Of a DNA stretch of 64,000 nt, positions 13,164-24,446 are shown in pieces. How positions within the stretch are numbered: position 1 is the stretch's first letter; each line of letters begins with the position of its first letter. A program made the translations under genes and the position numbers. Origin of the DNA: Cololabis saira (taxonomy: Eukaryota > Chordata > Actinopteri > Beloniformes > Belonidae); the NCBI RefSeq assembly GCF_033807715.1, contig NC_084599.1:806001-870000 (forward strand), given 5' to 3'. The notes beneath the pieces are model-generated. The model did not search any database, was not told where the DNA came from, and saw only the letters and a list, made by a program, of their open reading frames with translations.

Positions 13164-16100
13164 TGATGTTGAAGCTGTTGGTTTTACTCTTATTTATCTC
13201 TTTTACTGTCTTTGCTTTTAACATCTCCATCATAATGGATTCTTTTAGAGTGGGGACGTTAAATGTGAATGGTGCCAGAGAGGCAAGGAAGAGGGCACTG
13301 GTGTTTGACACAGCAAGGATGAAAAATATTGATGTATTGTTTTTACAAGAAACACACAGCGATGAAGGCAATGAGGTGGACTGGAACAAAGAGTGGGAAG
13401 GAGAGGTGGCTTTGAGCCACAACACAACACTCAGCGGTGGAGTGGCCTTCCTGTTCTCTCGGAACTTTACTCCATCGTCCCTGGAGGTCGAGCATGTGGT
13501 GAAGGGGAGGTGTCTTTTAGTCAAGGCACAGTTTGAACATCACACACTGTTTTTTATGAATATTTATGCTCCAACAAACGGTGCAGAGAGGAAGAGCTTT
13601 CTAGAAAAGTCAACACTAGACTGAATTGCTGTGGCTCGGAGGATTTTTTATTCTTGGGTGGGGATTTTAACTGTACCGAGTACGAGTTTTTAGACCGTAA
13701 TCATGCAGAGCCTCATCCAGCCTCCCAACACGCTCTGAAGCAGCTGGTCTACTCCCACGGGCTGGTGGATGTGTGGCGAAGGATGCATACAGACTGCAGA
13801 CAGTACACATGGTCCCGCCTGAGAGAGGATAGAATCTCCTTAGCCAGACTTGATCGTTTTTATTGTTTTAAGCACCATTTTAATGTTTTTAAGCTGTGTA
13901 AAATAATGCCAGCTGGTTTTACGGATCATTCTTTGGTTTTATGTCATGTCACCATAAAAAACATTTTACCTAAGAGTGCATACTGGCATTTTAATTCAGT
14001 TTTAACATTTGACAAAGGTTTTAGCGAGGCTTTTAGATTTTTTTGGACTGGTTTTAGACACAGGAAAGCTGATTTTACATGTCTTAGGCAGTGGTGGGAC
14101 CATGGTAAGACTGAGATAAAGCTTTTGTGTCAGCAGTATACTCTCAATGTCACACGTGACATCTGTCGATCTATGAAAGACCTGGAGACTGAGATCGTGG
14201 AGCTGGAAACAATGAGTGCTTCCACAGGAAATCGAGGATATATTGAGATCCTCAAGTCCAAAAAAATGGCTTTAGCCAACCTGCTGGACACCAGGGTACA
14301 GGGTGCACTGGTCCGGTCCCGAGTCCAGAACATCACAGCAATGGATGCTCCCTCTAGCTTCTTCTTTGGCCTGGAGAAGAAGCATGGACAGAGGAAAGTG
14401 ATCTACTCTCTGCTCTCTGACACGGGGCAGGAGCTAACTGAGCCTGGTCAGATAAGAAGGCGAGCTGTGCAGTTTTATTCATCCCTCTATACCAGCCAGT
14501 ATGTAGAGGATGATGCTCTGTTCGAGGGGTTCTGCAGTGAACTACCTCAGGTCTCTGAGGAGACCAACTCACAGCTGGACCGGCCACTGCAGATGGAGGA
14601 GCTACACGCCGCTCTGCAGGGTATGCAGGGACGGCGGTCTCCTGGCATCGATGGCCTGACTGTAGAGTTCTACAAAGCCTTCTGGAGTGTTTTGGCACCT
14701 GACATTCTAGAGGTGTTTAATGACAGTCTGACCTCAGGTTCTCTGCCACTGTCCTGTCGGAGGGCTGTTGTTTCCCTGCTGCCAAAAAAGGGCAATCTGC
14801 AGGATATCAGGAACTGGCGCCCCGTGTCACTGTTGTGCACTGACAACAAGATCCTGTCCAAGGCTTTGGCCAACAGGCTTAGAGAAGCTATGGAGCAGGT
14901 CATCCACCGGGATCAGACCTACTGTGTGCCCGGCAGGTCCATGGTAGACAATGTCTACCTAATTCGAGATGTTTTGGAGGTCTCTAGCTCATTGGGTATA
15001 AATACTGGTCTCATTTCGCTAGATCAGGAAAAGGCATTTGACCGTGTTGAGCACGGCTTCCTCTGGAAAACCATGGGGAGGTTTGGGTTCAGCACTGGTT
15101 TCATTGCCAAGATCCAGGTGTTATATAGTGACATTGAGAGTGTACTGAAGTTTAATGGCAGTCTGTGTGCTCCTTTCGGGGTGCGTAGAGGCATCCGGCA
15201 GGGCTGCGCTCTGTCTGGAATGCTCTACGCACTCTCCCTGGAACCCCTCCTCTGCAAGATCCGCACAAGAATCCGTGGCCTGATTTTACCTGGTTTTAGT
15301 AAAAACATCATTTTATCTGCTTACGCGGATGATGTTATTGTTTTAATTAGAGACCAAAATGATATTGACATTTTATGTAATTTAACAGTTTTATTCAACA
15401 CTTTGTCTTCAGCGAGGGTGAATTGGAGCAAGAGTGAAGCTCTTGCTGTTGGTAATTGGCGTGACGGTCTCCCAGTTCTTCCCCATGGTCTGTCCTGGAA
15501 AACTGACGGCCTTAAGTACCTCGGCGTCTTCCTCGGGAACGGGGCTACGGTCCGGAGGAACTGGGAGGGCGTCACTGAAAAAATTGAAGCCAAACTAAAA
15601 AACTGGAAATGGCTGCTCCCTCAGATGTCATATCGAGGCAGGGTTCTTGTGCTGAACAATCTTGTGGCCTCCCTGCTTTGGCACCGTTTAGCCTGCATGG
15701 ATCCTCCATCAGGTCTGTTAGCCCAGATCCAAGCAAAGCTTGTCAACTTTTTCTGGGATGGCTTTCACTGGGTGCCACAGGGGGTGCTGTTTTTACCCAG
15801 AGAGGAGGGGGGACAGGGCCTCATCCACTTGGCCAGCAGAACTGCCACCTTCAGACTACAGTTTATTCAGAGGTTTTTGGCAGGGCCGGCAGATCTGGTG
15901 TGGAGAGAAGTGGCCAGCTGTATACTGAGACGTGTGAGTAACTTGGGACTGGATGCTGCTCTGTTTTTAACCGATTTAAAATTTTTAAAGTTAAATGGGT
16001 TACCTCCTTTTTATCAGGGTGTTTTTAAATCATGGGCCCTTTTTAAATGTGATTCAGGAAAAAGCTCTAACTCTCTGTTCTGGTTGTTGAGAGAACCACT

Positions 16101-17121
16101 AGTTCATGGAGCCAGGCTGAATGTCTGCAGTGGAGCTGTGCCTGGGCTGACGGCAGCGCTGTGCAGGACCAAGACCCTGGTCCTGAAACAGCTGGTGGAC
16201 ATCGCGGGGCCGGCGCTGTCGGACTCTCAGGCGGTGGGCTCTCTGCTGGGCATCCAGTCCACCAGGGTGGCCCAGAGGATTCTGGAGCTGTGGAGGCAGA
16301 GGCTCTCTGGGAGGGAGAGAAGCCTCCTGATGGACTACGGCGGAGGGACTGAACCTGATGACAGGGACCCATTCCCGGAGGTCTTAATAAGTCCCCAACT
16401 AGGAGAGCTGGATGGACCTCTCCTCAAGGACACTCAGTGGCTCAGCTTACACACAGCTGACAGAAAACTAATCTACAAAAACTGTGTGAAAGCTGTCAAC
16501 AAGAGGGGACTGTGTGACAGGGCGTCCACTGTATGGACTGACAAGCTGGGAGGAGATGGAGAGAGTCCGCAGTGGAGAGTTTTATACAAACCTCCCCTCA
16601 AGAAGAGAACAGCCGACCTCCAGTGGAGGATTTTACACGGAGCCATCGCCACAAATGCCTTCATCTCTGTTATTAATCCTGCTGTGTCAAACCAGTGCCC
16701 TTTCTGTCACCTTCGCGAGACGGTTTTCCATGTTTTTAGTGAGTGTAAGAGACTTTCACAGCTCTTCACTCTTTTAACCACTGTTTTTAGTCTTTTTAAT
16801 GAGACTTTTTGCAACACAAGTTTTATTTATGGTGCAGGATACAGGAAGAGAAGTCAAAGAAAGTGGCAGCTGCTAAATTTTATTTCTGGTGAAGCCAAGA
16901 TGGCGATCTATATATCCAGAAAAAACAGAATAGAGGACAGAGCAGTTCAGGAGGCCACCTCAGTGTGGCGCTGCAACACCAGATGCAGACTAAGACTGGA
17001 ATTCAATTTTTATAAATTGATGAATGATTTGGATTGTTTTAAGAACCTCTGGTGTTATAACAATATCCTGTGTAATGTTTTAAATGATGAACTACACTTT
17101 GCACTTTTTCTTCAAGACTGA
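13163..17121 (+). pseudogene. Tx1-A ORF2: endonuclease/reverse transcriptase with one frameshift
   Basis: The ORF starts at the ATG overlapping the ORF1 stop, with a second candidate ATG at 13235 at the conserved MDSF. An APE-like endonuclease comes first (LNVNG, LFLQETHSD, GGDFNCTE, TDHSLV). Then comes the RT (CLRQWW, PGIDGLTVEFYKAFW, LISLDQEKAFDRVEH, RQGCALSGMLYA, YADD at 15322-15333). A C-terminal CCHC (CPFC...H....C, 16696-16746) follows. The reading frame moves by one base near 13606-13609, in the AAAA of GAAAAGTC. Compared with copy B this looks like a 1-nt loss, leaving 13163-13624 and 13654-17121 in different frames. Otherwise it is uninterrupted, about 1,318 codons. Confidence 0.88.
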
Positions 17122-17250
17122 AATGCTGACGTAGCCATTTATTTATTTATTGGGTATTCTGTTTTGTTTAGGCACTTCAGCACTTTATGACATGTGATGT
17201 GAACTGTATCCTTTGAAACTGTAAATAAAGTGTGTTTGTAAAAATCAAAA

Positions 17251-17301
17251 TCTTCTTCTTCTTCTTCTTCTTCTTCTTCTTCTTCTTCTTCTTCTTCTTC
17301 T
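17251..17301. repeat. (TTC)n between the two Tx1 elements
   Basis: About 51 bp of pure TTC serves at once as the 3' flank of copy A and the 5' flank of copy B. This shows that both elements occupy one microsatellite. Confidence 0.9.
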
Positions 17302-18091
17302 TGTGAGAGGTGGTTGAATGAGGGAGAGAGTGTGAGAGAAAGATTTTGGGGAAAATTTCATTTTTTTCTGTCTTTTTTTTCTTTCACATTTTGTGTATGG
17401 TGGTGGTTTATGTAGGTGTTTGTGGTTTCACGGTTTTAGTTTGATTTTGGGGTTAGGTGTTTGTGTTTTTTTGTCCACACCAGCCTGAGGCTGGTGGCAG
17501 CCGTCATGGCAGCCGACGGGCTGGCCCGGCTGTCCCGGCAGCACGGCGTGAAGGTGGGGGCTGGATCACTGTGCGGCGTGGAGGAGGTGGCGCTGGCGGC
17601 GGGGGAGGTGGTGGGGCACGGCTCCATCAAATCCGCCGCCCGCATGAACAAATCAGTTGTCCTCTTTCTAGAGAAGGTAGAACAGGCAAACCGTCTGGTG
17701 GAGAGCGGGATCACTGTGAACGGCTTGTTTGAGTCAGTGCTGCCGCTCACGCAGCCAACAAGCCGGATCACGCTGTCAAACGTCCCGCCTTTCATCAGCG
17801 ACGCCTTCCTGATCAATGAACTCTCTCGTTGGCTTGCTGATTGGGTAACGTACTGCGTCACGCATCGCGTCACTTCCTGGTGTTGCGGTCCGTTGCTGCT
17901 GCACGGCGTGCGGGCACAGATCTCTCCCGACTTTTTTTGTCTTAAACTTAGACTGTTTTCTGGTAAAATAGCACTATATCTGGTACATTACTGTCTTTAT
18001 TTCAACACTCGCTCATTTTCTCTTCCGTAACTTTCACTGTCACCAATCACCAATACATTTTCTGTCCGTTAGCCTCCGTTAGCATCTTAGC

Positions 18092-18964
18092 ATGGGCTCT
18101 CCGTCTCCCACCGTTTCACCTCTTTGCTGCTCAGTGTGTGAAATGTTTAGTTATTCCTCTGCCTCCTTTAGTGAAGACGGTAAGTGCTTAAAATGTAGTT
18201 TATTTACAGGGCTGGAGGCGAGGCTCAGTCAGTTAGAGGTCCGGTTCTGCCAATTTGACCACAGTCCGATAGCCTCCTCAGCTAACCAGGCTAAGCTAGC
18301 GGCGGACCGGCCCATAGCAGCTGAGGCTAGCCGCTCCCCTGCAGCTCCCGAGCAGCCGGCCAGTCAGGACCGGTGGGTGACGGTTCGGGGGAAGCGTAGT
18401 AAAGGGCTCACGGAACACCACCACCCGCTTCACGTGTCTAACCGATTTTCCCCACTCAGCGACACACCCGTTGAGAAGCCGACCCTGGTGATAGGCGACT
18501 CCATAGTCAGACATGTGAAGCCGACTCCAGAGACCATAGTTAGGTGTATCCCGGGGGCCAGAGCGGGCGACATAGAAGCAAATTTGAAGCTACTGGCAAA
18601 GGGTAATCGTAAATATGGTAAAGTTATCATCCATGTCGGAGCTAACGACTCCCGTCTTCGCCAGTCGGAAGTAACCAGAATGAATATTGTCTCGGTGTGT
18701 AACTTCGCTAAATCCATGTCGGACTCCGTAGGTTTCTCTGGCCCCCTCCCCAATTTGACCAGTGATGACATGTTTAGTCGCATGCTCTCGCTCCGTCGCT
18801 GGTTGTATCGGTGGTGTTCAGAAAACGACGTGGCCTTTATTGACAACTGGGAAACGTTCTGGGGAAAGCCCGGTCTGATTAGAAGAGACGGCATTCATCC
18901 CACCCGGGATGGTGCTGCTCTTGTCTCTAGTAATTTGGCCTGTTTCATTAGACCCTCTCCCTGA
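18092..18964 (+). CDS. L2 ORF1: SGNH/GDSL esterase-like protein
   Basis: 290 aa from ATG 18092. The N-terminus has paired cysteines (CCSVC, CLKC) that could bind zinc, then a short leucine-rich region that may be a coiled coil. The second half is an SGNH hydrolase fold: GDS at residues 135-137 (catalytic Ser), GAND at 183-186 (catalytic Asn region) and DGIHP at 266-270 (Asp/His pair). Esterase-type ORF1 proteins are known in CR1/L2 elements, where their exact role is unsettled. The stop TGA at 18962 is followed in the same frame, without another stop, by the ORF2 ATG. Confidence 0.88.
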   Translation: MGSPSPTVSPLCCSVCEMFSYSSASFSEDGKCLKCSLFTGLEARLSQLEVRFCQFDHSPIASSANQAKLAADRPIAAEASRSPAAPEQPASQDRWVTVRGKRSKGLTEHHHPLHVSNRFSPLSDTPVEKPTLVIGDSIVRHVKPTPETIVRCIPGARAGDIEANLKLLAKGNRKYGKVIIHVGANDSRLRQSEVTRMNIVSVCNFAKSMSDSVGFSGPLPNLTSDDMFSRMLSLRRWLYRWCSENDVAFIDNWETFWGKPGLIRRDGIHPTRDGAALVSSNLACFIRPSP

Positions 18965-18985
18965 CATCGCAGGGTCCAGGCCAGG

Positions 18986-21900
18986 ATGCAGAGCTGTAGT
19001 TTAACACACTTCTCTGCTGCTTCTCGAGGACCAACGCCTGCCAACAAAACTATAAGATTACATGATGTAACTGGTAACTCTAACCAGGTGCCTAGCAAAA
19101 TAGAAGTAGTTGCAGTTCCCCGCCCTCCACTAGTTCACCAGGTGCGGCGTTATAGAGGCGTTAACCAAAATAATCTTGTAAAAATTAAAACCAATGCACA
19201 TTTGGTACCAATAAGAGACCGAAAAATTAGATGCGGACTACTAAATATACGATCATTAAGCTCCAAGTCTCTGTTAGTAAACGATATAATCACAGAGAGC
19301 AGGACTGATGTTTTCTGCTTAACAGAAACATGGTTACAGGATGAAGAGTATGTTAGTTTGAATGAATCAACTCCGCCCGGCTACTTTAATCATCACATTC
19401 CTAGAAACACGGGCCGGGGCGGAGGAGTCGCAGCAATTTATAACTCCAGTCTCCAAACAAAAATTGAACCTAAGTGCAATCATAATACGTTTGAAAGCCT
19501 CACGCTTAGTCTGAAATTTCCGAGCTGGAAATCAGAGAAGCCAGTTGTGTTAGTGGTAGTGTATCGGCCCCCTGCTGGCGCTTATCTAGAGTTTTTGTCT
19601 GAATTTTCAGATTTCCTTTCTGGATTATTGATCAGTACAGATAAATTCATCATAGTGGGTGATTTTAATATTCATATGGATGTTGAAAGCGATAATCTTA
19701 AATTAGCTTTCAATTCTCTTCTAGAATCAATGGGTATCTCACAAAAAGTGGACGGGCCGACGCATTGTTTTGGTCATACTCTCGATCTCGTTCTCACCTA
19801 CGGTGTTGAAACTGATGGTCTGTTGGTGTCACCTGTTAACTCCCTTTTATCCGACCATTATTTAATAACGTTGGAATTGAATGTTGTTGATGTTGAAGTG
19901 CAGGGCAGGAGGTATTATTTTAGCAGATGTTTGTCTGATGAAGCTATTGCTAAATTTAAGGAGACCGTTGCTCGTCTTGCGACAGTGGAAAATAGTGAAG
20001 CCTCTACTGAAGCAATAGAGGCCAGTGACCTGGGTTCTACCTCTGATGTTGATTCTCTTGTTAGTAACACTGCTGATCTGTTGCACTCAGCTTTAGATGA
20101 AGTTGCTCCTTTGAAAAGGAGGGTTTCTAGCCACAGGAGCTTAACTCCCTGGTACAATTCAGATATTCGCATGTTGAAACAAAGCGTGCGTAAAATGGAA
20201 AGGAAGTGGTACTCTTGTAGGTCTGTAGACTCTTATCGTGAATGGAAAGATATTCTAATAGTATATAAAAAAGCCATTCGCAAAGCAAGAACAGCTTATT
20301 ATTCAACGTTGATAGAGGATAACAAAAGTAACCCACGTTTTCTGTTCAGCACTGTAGCCAGGCTGACAAAGAGTCACAGCTCTGTGGAGCCGTGTATTCC
20401 TGCAGCTCTCAGTAGTGAAGACTTTATGAGCTTCTTTAACAGTAAAATCACGAGAATTAGAGAAGAAATCAACCAGCCGGTTGTGGGCGTTTCTTCAGCT
20501 TTAGCGACTTCCCTAGGCTCTGACTTGTCTCTAGACTGTTTTGATCCTATAGACCTCCCTGAGCTGACCTCACTCGTTAATAGAGCTAAGTCTACCACAT
20601 GTATGTTAGACCCCATCCCGACTCGACTATTCAAAAATGTTTTTTCTCTTATTGGTGTGACAATACTGGACCAAATCAACCTATCCCTAAGCTTAGGATA
20701 TGTACCACAGGTTTTCAAAGTGGCAGTAATTAAACCTTTACTTAAAAAACCTTCCCTTGACCCAGACACCTTAGCTAATTATAGGCCAATTTCTAACCTT
20801 CCATTTGTATCTAAAATTCTGGAAAAGGCAGTTTCAAGCCAGTTATGTGACTATTTGTATAGAAATGATCTGTTTGAAGTCTTTCAGTCAGGGTTCAGAA
20901 TGCATCATAGCACAGAGACAGCACTGGTTCGAGTTACGAATGACCTTCTTATGGCCTCAGATAAGGGATTAGTGTCCATATTGGTTTTACTGGACCTCAG
21001 TGCTGCTTTTGACACTGTTGACCATGGCATTTTACTGCACAGGTTAGAGCATGTTGTTGGGATTAAAGGGACAGCTCTACGTTGGTTTAAATCATATCTA
21101 TCTGACAGGTTCCAGTTTGTTCATGTACATGAGGTTTCTTCAGAACAGTCGAGGGTCTGTTATGGTGTTCCGCAGGGTTCAGTGCTAGGGCCAGTCTTGT
21201 TCAGTTTATACATGCAGCCATTGGGAAGTATAATCCAGAATCACGGCGTACACTTTCATTGTTATGCTGATGATACGCAGCTCTACTTGTCTATGAAGCC
21301 GGATGAAACAGAACCGTTAGTTAAACTTCAGGCATGTCTTAGGGACATCAAGGACTGGATGTCCAGAAATTTCTTGCTTCTAAATTCAGATAAAACAGAG
21401 GTTATCATTCTTGGTCCAGAGCATCTTAGGAAGGGATTAGATGGTGTTGCGATGGCTTCCAGTGCAACTGTGAGAAACCTTGGTGTTGTTTTCGATCAGG
21501 ATTTGTCGTTTAAACCATATGTTAATCAGGTTTGTAAAATAGCGTTTTTCCATCTCCGTAATATTGCAAAAATTAGGAAAATCCTCTCGCAGAGGGATGC
21601 AGAGAAACTAGTTCATGCGTTTGTATCTTCTAGACTGGATTACTGTAATGTGTTGTTAGCAGGATGTCCAAGTAATTTGCTGAATAGGCTCCAGCTGATC
21701 CAAAATGCAGCAGCACGAGTACTGACAGGAATTCGCAGGAGAGACCACGTCTCTCCAGTGTTAGCGTCGCTCCATTGGCTACCTGTAAAATTCAGAATTC
21801 AATTTAAAATTTTATTACTTGCATATAAAGCCCAAAACGGCTTAGCTCCGCAGTATTTACAAGATTTGATAGTACCTTATGTTCCTGGCCGAGCTCTCCG

Positions 21901-22084
21901 CTCCCAGGGTGCAGGTTTACTCGTAGTTCCTAGAGTATCTAAATGTAGATTTGGAGGGCGGGCGTTCTGCTATCAGGCACCATTACTTTGGAACCAACTT
22001 CCAATCTGGGTTAAGGAGGCTGACACCACCTCCACCTTTAAAACTAAACTTAAAACCTTTCTGTTTAGTAAAGCTTATAGTTAG
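18986..22084 (+). CDS. L2 ORF2: endonuclease/reverse transcriptase
   Basis: 1,032 aa, uninterrupted. The N-terminal APE-type endonuclease shows LLNIRSL, CLTETWL, VYRPPAG, VGDFNIH and LLSDHYLI. The RT domain shows [55 protein letters not shown] and the catalytic YADD at 21263-21274. The C-terminus has the L2-type block [13 protein letters not shown] and PxLWNxLP, which recurs in truncated copies at 46.6, 49.2 and 58.1 kb. ORF2 would nick target DNA and prime reverse transcription there. All catalytic motifs are present, so the enzyme could be functional. Confidence 0.93.
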   Translation: MQSCSLTHFSAASRGPTPANKTIRLHDVTGNSNQVPSKIEVVAVPRPPLVHQVRRYRGVNQNNLVKIKTNAHLVPIRDRKIRCGLLNIRSLSSKSLLVNDIITESRTDVFCLTETWLQDEEYVSLNESTPPGYFNHHIPRNTGRGGGVAAIYNSSLQTKIEPKCNHNTFESLTLSLKFPSWKSEKPVVLVVVYRPPAGAYLEFLSEFSDFLSGLLISTDKFIIVGDFNIHMDVESDNLKLAFNSLLESMGISQKVDGPTHCFGHTLDLVLTYGVETDGLLVSPVNSLLSDHYLITLELNVVDVEVQGRRYYFSRCLSDEAIAKFKETVARLATVENSEASTEAIEASDLGSTSDVDSLVSNTADLLHSALDEVAPLKRRVSSHRSLTPWYNSDIRMLKQSVRKMERKWYSCRSVDSYREWKDILIVYKKAIRKARTAYYSTLIEDNKSNPRFLFSTVARLTKSHSSVEPCIPAALSSEDFMSFFNSKITRIREEINQPVVGVSSALATSLGSDLSLDCFDPIDLPELTSLVNRAKSTTCMLDPIPTRLFKNVFSLIGVTILDQINLSLSLGYVPQVFKVAVIKPLLKKPSLDPDTLANYRPISNLPFVSKILEKAVSSQLCDYLYRNDLFEVFQSGFRMHHSTETALVRVTNDLLMASDKGLVSILVLLDLSAAFDTVDHGILLHRLEHVVGIKGTALRWFKSYLSDRFQFVHVHEVSSEQSRVCYGVPQGSVLGPVLFSLYMQPLGSIIQNHGVHFHCYADDTQLYLSMKPDETEPLVKLQACLRDIKDWMSRNFLLLNSDKTEVIILGPEHLRKGLDGVAMASSATVRNLGVVFDQDLSFKPYVNQVCKIAFFHLRNIAKIRKILSQRDAEKLVHAFVSSRLDYCNVLLAGCPSNLLNRLQLIQNAAARVLTGIRRRDHVSPVLASLHWLPVKFRIQFKILLLAYKAQNGLAPQYLQDLIVPYVPGRALRSQGAGLLVVPRVSKCRFGGRAFCYQAPLLWNQLPIWVKEADTTSTFKTKLKTFLFSKAYS

Positions 22085-22479
22085 TGTTAAGTAAACCTCT
22101 AGCTGGTGTTGGTAAATCTCTAGGTAGTGTAAACTTTAGTGTGTTAGAGTCAGTAGTCATTGTCGCAGCTATAGAACAAAACTATAATAGTTAGTCTCAA
22201 ATATAGCTTCGCGGTAGATATGCTGCTATAGGCTTATGCTGCAGGGGGGCACCGACATGATCCGCTGGGCGGTGCCTCTCACCCTTCTTCTCCTCTCCTT
22301 TTCCCTGCCTCTCTTCTCCATTACCATTTTTATTTATTATAAATATCTCATAGCTATCATTTTTGTCCATTGTTCCTGTAGTTTCTTGTGCCGGCCCCCC
22401 TTTTTTTTCTCTTTTGTGTATGTTTGCAGGCCGGAGCCTCAGGAGCTGCGTTCTGGCCTGTGTTCCCGGCCCTCCCCCC

Positions 22480-22800
22480 CCTCTGGTCATCCCATTGCTT
22501 CTTCCACCTGCCTACGTGGATGTCTGCTGTTGCTGCTTCCGCCTGCCTGCACCCCCCCCCCCTCTGGTCATCCCGCTGCTGCTTCCACATGACTGTTGTG
22601 TGCTGCTGATGCCCCCCCCCCCCTCTGGTCATCCCGCTGCTGCTTCCACATGACTGTTGTGTGCTGCTGACGCCCCCCCCCCCCCACCTCTGGTCATCCC
22701 GCTGCTGCTTCCACATGACTGTTGTGTGCTGCTGACGCCCCCCCCCCCCCACCTCTGGTCATCCCGCTGCTGCTTCCACCTGCCTGCTGTGTGCTGTCGA
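22480..22800 (+). repeat. C-rich ~62-bp tandem repeat in L2 3' UTR
   Basis: Units have a run of C, then CTCTGGTCATCCCGCTGCTG, CTTCCACATGACTG and TGTGTGCTGCTGA. About four to five units occur here. Variation is mostly in C-run length. The related L2 end at 39.8-40.6 kb has fewer units. Confidence 0.8.
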
Positions 22801-24446
22801 CGTCCCTGACTCCCCCAGTCTGGCCTTCGGCAGGAGGGTCCCCCCTTATGAGCCTGGTCCTGCTCAAGGTTTCTTCCCTCCTAAAGGGGAGTTTTTCCTT
22901 GCCACTGTTTGGCTTAAGGCTTTTCTCCCACTAAGGGAGTTTTTACCTGCCATTGTTTATATAATAATTGCTCGGGGGTTTATGTTTATGTTTATGTTTA
23001 TGTTTATGTTTATGTTCATGTTCTGGATCTCTGGAAAGCGTCTAGAGACAACATCTGTTGTATTAGACGCTATATAAATAAAATTGAATTGAATTGAATT
23101 GAATCGTCACGGTAAAGTTGTGTCTCCGATGAGGAAGATGCTGGCCGGGTGTAAATCACCTTTGTTAAAACATGTTGTGTCGCATCGGAGACAGGTGATG
23201 ATGATCTTGAATAACAGGACGGAAGAGTTCAACTGTGTGTTCAAAGTGCGGGTGGACGGGTTTGATTACGTCCTGTACGCCACCTCCTCCCTGCTGAAGT
23301 GCTTTGGTTGCGGGGAAGAGGGACATCAAGCCCGGGCCTGCCCGAAACGGGCCGGCTCGGCCGAGGCGGGGCCCGCCCCGCAGAGCGCGGGGGACGCGGC
23401 GGCTATCGCCGCCGCGGGTAGGCGGGGCGGCTCCGTACCTGCGGCCCCGAGCCGGACTCCCGACGCTGCACAGCAGGAGGGGGACGGGGGAGAGAGAGAG
23501 AGGCGGGAGGAGCAGAGCAGACACACGGAGGGGAGTGAGGAGGGGAAGCGTGAGGCTGAGGAGAGAGGCAGCACGGGTGAGGTGGTGGGAGAGGCAGCTG
23601 AGGTGAGGGATGAGACAGGTAAGGTGGGGGACGAGACAGGTGAGGTGGAAGGTGAGAAAGATGAAGAGAGTGGTGGGAAAAAGGGGGATGTGGTGGAGAC
23701 AAGAGAGGTGGAGGGTAAAAATAGCGAGGAGAGGGGTAAAAAAAGCGAGGAGAGGAGTAAAAAAAGTGAGGAGAGGGGTAAAAAAAATGAGGTTGAAGGA
23801 GAGAAAGGCATGGTGGAAGGTGAAACAGCGGCAGGTCAGATTTTAGATTTAGGAGCAAAAAAGAATGTGACAGGTGAAGCAGAAAGGCTGGAGGAGGAGA
23901 TGGAGATAGGTGAGCTGATGGGAGAGAAGAGGGAAACTGTGGTGATGGTAGGTGGGGAGAAAGTGTTGGACAAACAAGAAAAAGCTGATTTTTCTGGGGA
24001 CAGAATGGGCGAGTCCAACAACACCGGTGCGTCAGGAAGTGTGTGTGAGGGTGCACGCTTTCCTGCGCAGAGACGCAGCAAGAGGCAGAGCTCGCTGTCT
24101 GAGGAGGGAGGCTGTAAGGCCGGGCGGATGGACCCCCCGGCAGCCACCACAGCAGACAGCGACAGTGATGCTGAGGAATACCTGTCTGACTGCAGTGGCG
24201 TTTCTAGCGTCACTGCAAGTCAGGAAACAAGATTGTATCCAGAAAAAATGCTGAAAAGTTATCTGGAGCAAATAAAAGGTATAAGAGGAATAAATATTGA
24301 AAAACATTTCCCAGATAAGCTGCTATTTTTGAAGTCAGCAAAATATGTTATTAAGAACAAAGCCACCACTGTTTTAACAAATCAGGAGGTGTTTAGACTG
24401 AAAAAACTCATGGTTAAAGTGAAAAAAGAGCTTGATTTTTAGTAAC

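Larger units (their letters stand above)
17830..23103 (+). mobile_element. Full-length L2-clade non-LTR retrotransposon
   Basis: 5,274 bp flanked by TCGT on both sides (17826-17829 and 23104-23107). It contains a 5' UTR, a GDSL-type ORF1, an endonuclease/RT ORF2 and a long 3' UTR with a C-rich tandem repeat and a TTTATG repeat, and ends in TTGAATTGAATTGAA. Both ORFs are open. The ORF order and ORF1 esterase motifs fit L2/CR1-group elements of fish. It lies inside Tx1-B ORF1, so it inserted after copy B. Confidence 0.92.
17506..24442 (+). pseudogene. Tx1-B ORF1, interrupted by L2
   Basis: Coding segments are 17506-17829 and 23108-24442. The L2 plus one copy of its TCGT duplication sits between them, and the two segments are in the same frame once that insert is discounted (552 codons). 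The zinc knuckle CFGCGEEGHQARAC begins at 23300. The acidic middle is rich in E, G and K with three in-frame 21-bp repeats (23726-23788), unrelated in sequence to those of copy A. The C-terminus ends with the shared HFPDKL block. The stop TAG is 4 bases before the ORF2 ATG (24447). Confidence 0.85.

Noticed and set aside
22363..22752. Overlapping Pro/Cys-rich ORFs in the L2 3' UTR
   Set aside because: They arise from C-rich tandem units and appear in all three frames on both strands; the same happens at 39.82-40.44 kb.
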